Part shown: positions 6,296 through 12,592 of the stretch, piece by piece
Numbering within the stretch: position 1 is the stretch's first letter
Layout: each line of letters opens with the position of its first letter
Assembly (NCBI GenBank): GCA_027578815.1
Contig: JANBTH010000694.1
Span: forward strand, 1 to 12,592
Direction: 5' to 3'
Source: Coemansia sp. RSA 1804
Lineage: Eukaryota; Kickxellomycota; Kickxellomycetes; Kickxellales; Kickxellaceae
DNA: 12,592 nt
Position numbers and translations under genes: made by a program
Notes under the pieces: model-generated
Told to the model about the DNA's origin: nothing
The model's database searches: none
Seen by the model: the letters and a program-made list of their open reading frames with translations, nothing else

Positions 6296-7765
6296 ATGGA
6301 GGAGTTTGTCGATAGCGTAGAAAACCAGACGTTTCCGCTGCACCCGGTGGACACACAATCGGCGTTTCTTAACATCCCGACCCAGTTCTTCTTTCCAAAC
6401 AAAACGGATGATGCGGATTTCATGCCCGGCAAAGTGCTGAGACACGGATTCTACAAGGCTCTGGCACGTTTTCCAATTATGGCAGGACATTTGCAGGCCG
6501 ACGGCAAGGGTGGAACACAGGTCGTGGTAGATCGCAACAACCTCAATATGCCCGAATACCTGGAGTCGACCAGCGACATTGAGTACGAGACAATGCAAAA
6601 GAGAAACTTTCACTGGTCAGCATGGCCCGAAGGCCTGGCCACGGTGGGCGGAATCACCACAGCACACGCAAAGGAGGGCGTGATAAAGCTGGCAAATGTG
6701 CACATTACGCGGATGAAGGATAACAGCGGCGTGGTGGTGTTTCTCAACGTTCCGCACTACGTGGTGGACGGCGTTGGATTCTTTGAGTTTGTCAGCCTGT
6801 GGGGCGAAATGTGCCGCAATGGCCACAGCGAGCGCCAGTTCTGCTTTGACCGCTCAATCATTGCCGACAGCATCCCGAGCAAAAGGCGCCCACTCAACAG
6901 CGCAACAGAGCAGATGTACGGCGGTTTCAGTCCGCTTGCTGACTGGCTGGCATGGCTGTCGCCAATTACGCGCGGCTGGGTGCTAAGCAAGGCGCAGCTT
7001 TCTGCCGGTGTCTCGTCCAGCACATTCCGCGTATCACGCACAAAGATTGACAATTTGCGCGCACAGGTTGCCGCCGAGCTGCCAGAGTCCGAGCGCGACA
7101 AGCTTACCAACGCTGGTGTGTTGGCAGGGCTTGTCTCAATGATGGCTGCACATGCGCATCGTGCTTGCGACGCCGAACGGCAACCAGGTCGTATTGCCAG
7201 CGCTGTTTCCTCAGTCTGGGCGGCACTGCGCTCGTTGGTTGCGACAAAGGAGGCCGAGAGCAGACCGGTACTAATGCTTGGCGATCTGCGCATGGGTCTA
7301 GCGCTCGAGAAGCGCAACTACACAGGCAATGTTCTGATGCCCTTCAACACGCCGTGTCCTGTCGCAGTGCTGGAAGCGCCAATCACTCCCGAGTCGATAG
7401 CAACAACGGCGCGCATCGTCACCGCCATCTACAGCTCCATTGATCCGCCGCTGATCGGCTCATTTGTTGATATGATTACCCGTAATCCGCGCTGCTTCAC
7501 GCGGCCAATGATGTATGTCGATGCCAACCCCAAGATCGTCACAATCGTCAACGAGCTCCACTTCAACATCTACTCCGCCGACTTTGGCTATGGCTATCCC
7601 GAGTGGGCTTGCGCTGTTCCCTCGTTTTTCGCCAACTTTATCGCCATCATGCCCAGCCCTCCGCCGGGCGACGACATTGTTGTCAACATTATCATGAAGA
7701 CCGACGTGCTGGATAAAGTTGTTGCTAACGAGTTCTGGCAGAACATAGCCACGCTGATCTATTAG
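6296..7765 (+). CDS. BAHD / HxxxD-type acyltransferase family protein (transferase family PF02458-like)
   Basis: 489 residues, typical length for the two-domain BAHD fold. The N-terminal half has LHPVDTQ near residue 15, LRHGFYKALARFPIMAGHL at about 48-66 (the conserved LK.SLS..L..fP.lAGRl region), and the catalytic HxxxDG motif as H154-Y-V-V-D158-G. The C-terminal half has DLRMGL (330-335) and NYTGNV (341-346), equivalent to the D-x-R...Y-x-GN block, and DFGYGYPEW (429-437), a variant of the structural DFGWG motif. Known members transfer acyl groups from acyl-CoA to hydroxyl or amino acceptors; fungal relatives include trichothecene 3-O-acetyltransferase. The substrate here cannot be told. 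No signal peptide or TM segment, so probably cytosolic. Single exon, codon use like its neighbours, own TATA box. No obvious biosynthetic cluster partners lie beside it. Confidence 0.88.
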   Translation: MEEFVDSVENQTFPLHPVDTQSAFLNIPTQFFFPNKTDDADFMPGKVLRHGFYKALARFPIMAGHLQADGKGGTQVVVDRNNLNMPEYLESTSDIEYETMQKRNFHWSAWPEGLATVGGITTAHAKEGVIKLANVHITRMKDNSGVVVFLNVPHYVVDGVGFFEFVSLWGEMCRNGHSERQFCFDRSIIADSIPSKRRPLNSATEQMYGGFSPLADWLAWLSPITRGWVLSKAQLSAGVSSSTFRVSRTKIDNLRAQVAAELPESERDKLTNAGVLAGLVSMMAAHAHRACDAERQPGRIASAVSSVWAALRSLVATKEAESRPVLMLGDLRMGLALEKRNYTGNVLMPFNTPCPVAVLEAPITPESIATTARIVTAIYSSIDPPLIGSFVDMITRNPRCFTRPMMYVDANPKIVTIVNELHFNIYSADFGYGYPEWACAVPSFFANFIAIMPSPPPGDDIVVNIIMKTDVLDKVVANEFWQNIATLIY

Positions 7766-8701
7766 TCTAACACCGGTTCCCGTCACGCTGAGTGTCCAAT
7801 CAACTAGCCGTGTCTGAAATTAAATGCGCAAAATAAGCTTGTTTCTGTTTGTTGGGAAAGAGCAGAAAAAGGAAATGGTATTCTCTAAATAGAACGTCAC
7901 ATTTGCTTGCCATTGGAGGATAACGTGTGGACTTCATTGAAAGAACGCTTTGTGCTGCTATTGACATGTGTTGACTAGTTTGCATATTGGCAACACTCTT
8001 TTGTTCTTTTGCTTTTGCTGCTTTTTCGAACCAAAAACGCGCCTCTGACTATTCTATTATGTTATTGACGCGGAAGGCCATTTCATAACAAAATGCCCAT
8101 ATTTCTTGCCTAATAAAAAGCAGAAACTTTAGGGGGAAAAAGAGAATGTTCTTATTCCGCAGCTCTTGTTCTCCCCCCATCTGTTGGGGAGGAGAAGGGG
8201 GTGGTGACAAATGGGAGGTATGGATGTAAGAGCAAGGAAAGAACACTTCTAACTAAGAATTCGAATCAGAATCAATTAGTTATTATTCTCTTTGTTTCTA
8301 GGCTTTTATTTACACGCTTTTCAAGCAAAGCATGGTGTTTAGAAAACACGCTGGCTCAGCATTTAGCAATAGACACGCCCATTATCGGAATCCAACAGGC
8401 AACTTGCTCATCGTGCTCTGTCTTTTAGGAACCCTCATTCTTACACTATTATAGAGAAATGAAAAGGGTCTGTTATTCTCCTATTTAAAGCTCCGATTCT
8501 GCTCCCCTTTTAACATGTTTATTTGTTTAGTTGTTGCTTTTATTTGTAATACAAATACAATACGGTTGACATATGTGCCATATATTATGTTCTTTATTTG
8601 CTTAGTTTTATTTACCTTTTAGGCTGTCATTTTGCCATAAAACACAACCAGGCTCGCAGGTCTATTAAAGTTCCGACTGACGCTCAAGTAGTAACAATAC
8701 A
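7766..8701. other. Gene-free spacer of 936 bases
   Basis: AT-rich DNA after the acyltransferase stop. AATAAA occurs at 8112-8117, rather far (about 350 bases) for the upstream gene; AAAATAAG near 7830 is an alternative. A C-run and G-run at 8171-8191 can pair (six base pairs), but nothing shows it is functional. A TATTTAAAG near 8482 could serve the gene at 8702. Open frames in the stretch are low-complexity or start only at non-ATG codons. Confidence 0.5.
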
Positions 8702-9049
8702 ATGAGGGCATCACTGGCATGCGTGGTGTTTGCTGTAGCCATGCTCGTACTTGTGCTGTTGTTGGGTGGATTCCGGTACCTGTACCTGACAAGAGAAGAA
8801 GAACGCAGAGTGCGCAAACCACAAGCGGAGGCTAATGCAATGGAGCTTGGTGCAGTGCAGAGGGTCTCGGAAAACGCAATCCATATTGCATTGCCCACCT
8901 CTGCACATCAAGCGGCAGCAGATGCGTCGGCTGGCCCAACGCAGCTGTCCCATGCCGATTCACGTCACTTTGAATGCCTCCCGCCCTACCACCCCAAAAC
9001 ACAGATGCCACCACCACCATACATGGAGCGCACTTCTCCCTCAGTTTGA
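8702..9049 (+). CDS. Small signal-anchored membrane protein with LPxY and PPxY tail motifs
   Basis: 115 codons from an ATG. Residues 5-23 are one strongly hydrophobic segment (VVFAVAMLVLVLLLGGF), followed by YLYLTREEERRVRK. The positive charges after the helix predict a short extracellular or lumenal N-terminus and a cytosolic tail of about 85 residues. The tail ends with two PY-type motifs, LPPY at 93-96 and PPPPY at 103-107. PPxY and LPxY are the docking motifs for WW domains of Rsp5/Nedd4-family ubiquitin ligases, so a role as ligase adaptor or as a sorted cargo is a reasonable inference. No named family is recognised. Two AATAAA signals follow at 9138 and 9202. The compact TM plus PY design resembles the gene at 10493-10846. 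Confidence 0.72.
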   Translation: MRASLACVVFAVAMLVLVLLLGGFRYLYLTREEERRVRKPQAEANAMELGAVQRVSENAIHIALPTSAHQAAADASAGPTQLSHADSRHFECLPPYHPKTQMPPPPYMERTSPSV

Positions 9050-9748
9050 TTGCCCTCCAGTACTTGATATATTGGGTGCTATCAAAGAACGAGAGAGAAT
9101 CATAAACCCTCTCTCTGCATATCCACGTCATCATCACAATAAAGCACTCATCCTCAACTGCTTGTCACAACGCGAAAACTTAATCTGCTGGTTTTGTCTA
9201 AAATAAAAAGAACAGTCGGGATGTTGCTTCTCATCCTCCTTCCTCCCCGAGCCTAAATATAGCAACTACCTGGACATTAAATCAGATTTAAAAAAACTAT
9301 TTTTTTCATTTTACCTTGCACTGCTACACTATTACAAAAAGAACAATAAAAAAGACGTGGATATTGAAACCGAGTTGATACATAAAGAGCAAAATTTAAA
9401 AATAAAGCTAAATTAAAGGCACTGACTTTCGGAATCAGATCTTGTTATATCTTGTTTCTGCTTCCATCTTTATACTACAAACAATATAAAGAAGAAAGAA
9501 GAGAAAGAAGAGAAAAGAAGAGCGTCTGTAACCTTCTCTGTATAACCCATTTCTTTACAACCTAATAAAGAGCGAAAAGGGGAAACCGGGATAAAGGCTT
9601 TGAGGAATAGGTAACAAAATAAAATAAAAAGCGCACGTCCACCACAAACCGACGCGAAGCCCTTTCTTTCACTATCATTATTCTGCATTTTTCATTTTTT
9701 CCCTTTTAATTGTATGTTATTATACTTTATTCCTATTACATCATAAAT
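9050..9748. other. Spacer with 3' UTR and promoter elements only
   Basis: 699 bases between two plus-strand small membrane protein genes. It has AATAAA signals near 9138 and 9202, an A/T-rich middle, a TATAAAG at 9485-9491 followed by a purine-rich tract, and a T-rich leader up to the ATG at 9749. The TATAAAG is about 258 bases from that ATG, plausible but unproven as its promoter. No gene or RNA is seen. Confidence 0.5.
9138..9143 (+). promoter_or_regulatory. Polyadenylation signal AATAAA of the gene at 8702-9049
   Basis: AATAAA 89 bases after the stop; a second copy lies at 9202-9207. Both fit a short fungal 3' UTR. Confidence 0.4.
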
Positions 9749-10198
9749 ATGAGTTCATACATTGCGTACATTGTACTGGGCATAATAGCAGCAATAGTGC
9801 TAGGACTGCTTGTGTGGTCGTATCGGTGGTACAAGGCAAGGGAGCACAGACAGCAGCAGGAGAAGGAGAAAAGAATGGAGGACGAAGAAAACAGCCGGTG
9901 GCTTGAACACAACTACAGCCAGAACCAGCAGAGAAAAGAAGCCCTCGCGATGCCGGAGAGCGTAATCAGCTACTACCCTGCAACTCCGACCCGCGTGCAC
10001 ATGGGCCTCCCGGTCTGGCCAAAGCTGCAGGCGCAGCCAAATGGCGCAAAAAGCCACTACTATTTGGACGACCATTATAGCCAGCAGCAGCAGCAGCAGC
10101 AGCCTCCGCTTCGTCTGGGGCTGCAAAGCGCAAGCGAGCACTCCCGGCCCGCCTCACACAACTCTGCCCAGATTCCCGTGTACTACTGGGGTAACTGA
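9749..10198 (+). CDS. Small single-pass membrane protein with Tyr- and Gln-rich cytosolic tail, unrecognised
   Basis: 149 codons from the first ATG (MSSYIAYIVLG); the frame opens further up at 9710 but only with TTG. Residues 4-24 are a TM anchor (YIAYIVLGIIAAIVLGLLVW), followed by a basic RWYKAREHR, so the tail is probably cytosolic. Residues 35-50 are highly charged and coiled-coil-like. The rest is rich in Tyr, Gln, Pro and His with short aromatic pairs (SYYPATP, SHYYLDDHY) and a seven-Gln run coded by pure CAG repeats (10082-10102). It ends IPVYYWGN, a loose relative of LPxY. No enzyme motif is present. The gene is convergent with the gene at 10493-10846, and an AATAAA lies 100 bases past the stop. 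Expressed protein is likely from the TM anchor and clean frame; function unknown. Confidence 0.7.
   Translation: MSSYIAYIVLGIIAAIVLGLLVWSYRWYKAREHRQQQEKEKRMEDEENSRWLEHNYSQNQQRKEALAMPESVISYYPATPTRVHMGLPVWPKLQAQPNGAKSHYYLDDHYSQQQQQQQPPLRLGLQSASEHSRPASHNSAQIPVYYWGN
10082..10102 (+). repeat. (CAG)7 microsatellite coding for polyglutamine
   Basis: Seven uninterrupted CAG triplets inside the membrane protein gene at 9749-10198, encoding Gln112-118. A short Gln run of mixed CAA/CAG codons also occurs in the convergent gene, at about 10732-10749 on minus. Pure repeats of this kind are prone to length change between strains. Confidence 0.9.
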
Positions 10199-10297
10199 GC
10201 CTTTTTGGCGGTTTCGGCCGTGCTTTGCTTTGCTTTTCTTGTATATTTCTAGCTGCAAAACCAAAAGCAAGTGTAGATCTTAAAACGTGTGTATATA

Positions 10298-10303
10298 AAT
10301 AAA
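10298..10303 (+). promoter_or_regulatory. Polyadenylation signal AATAAA of the gene at 9749-10198
   Basis: AATAAA 100 bases after the TGA, in the 294-base convergent gap before the minus-strand gene at 10493-10846. Confidence 0.4.
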
Positions 10304-10492
10304 CAATTGTTACTATTCTATTGGCAAGAATATAAAAGTAAAGTGATAAGTAAAAAAAGGAAGGTTGCTGCAGTGTGCGTTGCTTATTTTCTCACTCTCA
10401 GAATGAGGTGTTGGGTTTTTACAGAAACCCTCCCCCCGGCTGCCCATACCAACCAGCACGAACAACACATTTGTTTTGATTGTTGAAACCTG

Positions 10493-10846
10493 CTAGCACT
10501 TCTGCGAGACACAATCGTATGCTGGCAGGTCTGCGGATGACTCAGCCTCCCCTCCCTTCTGGCCTTCGCTTTCAATCCTATCCTGGAAGATGCAGTACGT
10601 GATAAGAATGCCAATTATGCAGCCGGCCGTCAGCCACACAACGGCGCCATAGATGCTCTGGTACATTTGTAGCTGGCTGATATCAAACATGCGCGCAAGC
10701 AGTGCGTAGGCGTCCGCGCAGTTCGGGTTTTGCTGCTGCTGCTGTTGGAATGTTGTATTCGCTACAACGGGCAGTGCTTCGCTGAGCGCGCTAAACATGC
10801 ACAACACAAATGCGACGATAGCGTTTGCTGCTTTAAATTCCGGCAT
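10493..10846 (-). CDS. Small type I membrane protein with signal peptide, polyQ and LPAY tail motif
   Basis: 117 codons from the first ATG (the frame extends five codons further to a TTG). Residues 8-25 form a signal peptide core (NAIVAFVLCMFSALSEA) with cleavage likely near ALP. The lumenal part is about 40 residues with an N-glycosylation sequon NTT (30-32), a six-Gln run (34-39) and a single Cys43. Residues 64-87 are the TM helix (SIYGAVVWLTAGCIIGILITYCIF). The acidic cytosolic tail ends with DLPAYDCVSQKC, containing an LPxY motif at 107-110 and two cysteines that could be lipidated. LPxY motifs are known docking sites for Rsp5/Nedd4 WW domains; an adaptor or cargo role is inferred. No family is recognised. 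The CT-rich leader on the minus strand upstream of the ATG supports this direction, and a TATATAA lies very close (about 35 bases). Confidence 0.72.
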   Translation of the reverse strand: MPEFKAANAIVAFVLCMFSALSEALPVVANTTFQQQQQQNPNCADAYALLARMFDISQLQMYQSIYGAVVWLTAGCIIGILITYCIFQDRIESEGQKGGEAESSADLPAYDCVSQKC

Positions 10847-11439
10847 TTTCTGTTCTTTCAAAGGTATTGGATTCGAAGATTATATAATGTATGATATTCT
10901 TACAAGTAATGTGTAAACGAGATATAATAACAGGTGAAAAGGAGACTAGACTTTTGTACAGACAATATAAAGAAAATGTGGTTGGATGTTTGAAAAAGTT
11001 AAAGGAAAGGAAAGAAGAGATTCTTCTGTTTTTATACCTAAAAGGAGTTTTCAAAGCAAAAAATAAAGTGAGATAATATGAAAAACGGAAAGGAAAAATA
11101 AGATGTATTTTCAATCATTTGTTTATTCTCTGTCATTTTGCTTTTTATATTCAGCGACGCCTCTTTTTTCTCATGTATTTTTTCTTGCTCCCTCTTTTTT
11201 ACCTGTCAACTAAAATTACTTTTTTTACTACCACCTTTTCTGACAAAAAGAAAAAGATAAAAAGATAAAACAATTTTCTTCTTTACGTAGCCTCTAATTT
11301 TGCGCTCTTTTGAACAATGGCAACAAGCAAAAAAAAGAACAAAAGCTAAAGAAGTTTCGCTATAATTTATTCTTTTTTATCCTTCGCAATTCTTTTTATG
11401 GTAGGTTTTTGTTTCCTTTTTATACGCCACAAGTTGCAT

Positions 11440-11860
11440 GCATAGCAAAAAGTCATTGTCCAAAAGCTATCGATAAACTAACAAACCACCCTTTGTTGGT
11501 TGTCCAAGCAAACAAAAAAAGGAAAGCAGCAGTAGCCACACTAGAAATTAAAACCAAAAAAATTAAAGAGCAAATAGCGGAGCACTCCAAGAACTCGGTT
11601 ATGTCTGCTAGTAGCATAGCCTGAGGCTTTCTTTGAATTACGTAAACAAACCAGTCATACTAAAAGAAAGCTAGGGCATCAGCACAGAATGTAGGAGATC
11701 AAGATGCCATTGTTGATATCGCTGGGCTTGCAACATACACGGAATCTCAAGCATAGATAATTGTGGCGTTCCAGATGACCAACGGAAGGGATTAGATCGT
11801 GTAATCAAGTGCAATTCGTATCCGACGTGTGTCTGTCAGGCAACGAAATGCCCTTGACAT
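11440..11860 (+). pseudogene. Possible decayed or spliced coding fragment, unrecognised
   Basis: From about 11445 one frame reads AKSHCPKAIDKLTNHP, then VQANKKRKAAVATLEIK and continues Lys/Glu-rich to a TGA at 11622. After an interruption with several stops, the same frame resumes near 11664 with KKARASAQNVGDQDAIVDIA to a stop near 11757. A shifted frame then gives NCGVPDDQRKGLDRVIKC to a TGA near 11857. The composition is more protein-like than the surrounding AT-rich DNA. CTAAC near 11475 followed by CCAAG near 11507 could be a branch point and acceptor. No ATG-initiated frame links the parts, and no family is recognised. Either a pseudogene or a gene with introns I could not resolve. Confidence 0.2.
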
Positions 11861-12317
11861 GAACACATACCATTACTATTCTATCATTCCAGCGATTCCA
11901 CAGCTTGTGCTTATCAAATATGAGGAGAGGAGCTGCGGAGCGGAGCTAAAGAGGGTTGTCTCTTTGAGACCACCTTGAATGTCAGTTGATTTTCGGGCTT
12001 CAGACTCCATTTTCTTACTTCTTACTTTTTGAATTAGCTGACATCCTTTTTTACATACTCCTTTGTCTGCGCATGCGCAATGTCGTGGTGCATGAAAGAC
12101 CAGCAGCACGAAATAAAAGAAAGAGTGTAAAAAAAAGAAAACCCCCAATGGTCTTGCTGGAAATGGCAAATAAACCTGTTTTTCCTCTCATTCCTTTTTA
12201 CCAACTAGAGAGAGAAAAAGGATATGCAAGATCCCAAAGATGTAAACAAACACAAATTCCAGAAAATAGACGAAATAGCAGCTAATGTGGATAAATGGAG
12301 TAGGAGACATGAATGGG

Positions 12318-12325
12318 TATAAATA
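12318..12325 (+). promoter_or_regulatory. TATA box of the secreted-protein gene at 12521
   Basis: TATAAATA, 196 bases before the next partial gene's ATG. Downstream lies a long CT-rich leader (about 12390-12485) and then AAT/AAC-type triplets up to the ATG. This TATA plus pyrimidine-tract arrangement is common at strongly expressed fungal genes. Confidence 0.6.
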
Positions 12326-12520
12326 CCACGCAAGATGGACCGCAGTCCACCGGAGACTAGAAACCAGCAATCACTAACTTGAACGTATCCTCCACTACAT
12401 CTATTCCGATTCCTTTTCTAACTCCATACCCTCTTTATTCTCGCATCCTCCATCCCGCGCCCCTTCCGCCTGTTCCCCCTTCTTTGAATAATAGTAATAG
12501 TAATAACAACAACACCAATA

Positions 12521-12592
12521 ATGAAGCTTTCGATCTCGCTTGCGCTGTGCGCAATGGCAGGAGCAGCGCAGGTGGCAATGGGATACGAGATC
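12521..12592 (+). CDS. N-terminus of a secreted protein (partial, cut by window end)
   Basis: Twenty-four codons from an ATG preceded by an A-rich context (CAATAATG). The peptide starts with a signal-peptide pattern: MKLS, hydrophobic ISLALCAMAGAAQVAM, then GYEI. Cleavage around AMG|YEI or AAQ|VAM is plausible. GC-rich third positions contrast with the AT-rich leader, and a TATA box and CT-rich leader lie upstream, so this is very probably the start of a real, possibly well-expressed gene. The mature protein lies beyond the window, so its function cannot be told. Confidence 0.7.
   Translation, partial: MKLSISLALCAMAGAAQVAMGYEI

Larger units (their letters stand above)
10847..12520. other. 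1.67 kb AT-rich gap with possible decayed coding fragments
   Basis: Between the minus-strand membrane protein gene and the plus-strand secreted protein gene. Bases 10847-11100 are purine-rich on plus, as expected for the CT-rich leader of the minus gene. About 11440-11860 has protein-like stretches on plus, and 11800-11930 has one on minus; both are described as findings and neither is an intact gene. The last 200 bases are the promoter and leader of the gene at 12521. No tRNA, rRNA or repeat array is visible. Confidence 0.5.

Noticed and set aside
6757..7317. 186-codon minus-strand frame
   Set aside because: Antisense shadow of the acyltransferase gene.
8171..8191. CTCCCC/GGGGAG inverted repeat with a 9-base loop
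   Set aside because: Six base pairs from homopolymer-like runs; expected by chance, and no terminator role is known in such a eukaryotic setting.
10891..11076. 61-codon plus-strand ATG frame containing LLYRQYKENV, reminiscent of LYR-motif mitochondrial proteins
   Set aside because: Only the tripeptide matches; the rest lacks LYR-family features, and the purine-rich tract is better explained as the leader of the minus-strand gene.
11316..11348. Lys-rich ATG start (MATSKKKNKS) as first exon of a gene continuing at 11445
   Set aside because: The frame stops after ten codons and contains no GT donor before the stop.
11876..12285. Opposing frames of about 97-99 codons on the two strands
   Set aside because: Both start at non-ATG codons, are low-complexity, and lie in a promoter-proximal AT-rich region.

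Overview
The window looks like nuclear DNA of a compact fungal genome. Single-exon genes of moderate GC alternate with AT-rich spacers that carry TATA boxes, pyrimidine-rich leaders and AATAAA polyadenylation signals. There is no operon structure and no bacterial ribosome-binding pattern. An MRNIP-type gene beside an NSE1 gene, a fungal-style HxxxD acyltransferase and many small secretory or membrane proteins would fit an early-diverging fungus such as a Kickxellomycotina. That placement is inference, not something the sequence proves.

Layout, left to right. Positions 1-228 probably hold the 3' end of a plus-strand gene, convergent with a minus-strand MRNIP-family gene (357-1139). Next comes a 1.5 kb AT-rich stretch with what reads like a frame-broken minus-strand coding relic (about 1391-2030), part of which resembles a retroelement RNase H. 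A small signal-peptide/one-TM protein (2649-2963) converges on NSE1 (3116-3964, minus), the RING-like subunit of the SMC5/6 complex. NSE1 is divergent from a D-amino-acid oxidase family gene (4479-5621). A spacer with an isolated tRNA-like 5' fragment leads to a BAHD/HxxxD acyltransferase-like gene (6296-7765).

The right half is dominated by three more unrecognised small single-pass membrane proteins (8702-9049 plus, 9749-10198 plus, 10493-10846 minus). Two of them end in clear L/PPxY motifs, which are typical docking sites for Rsp5/Nedd4 ubiquitin ligases. A second AT-rich gap (10847-12520) has weak coding remnants. The window closes on the first 24 codons of a secreted protein with a clear TATA box and CT-rich leader (12521 onward).

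There is no single pathway. Two genome-maintenance genes (MRNIP-like and NSE1) lie within 3 kb of each other. An amino-acid catabolic oxidase and an acyltransferase sit in the middle. The small SP/TM proteins with PY-type tails are the most distinctive, least described component. No CRISPR array, rRNA, intact tRNA or intact transposon was seen.
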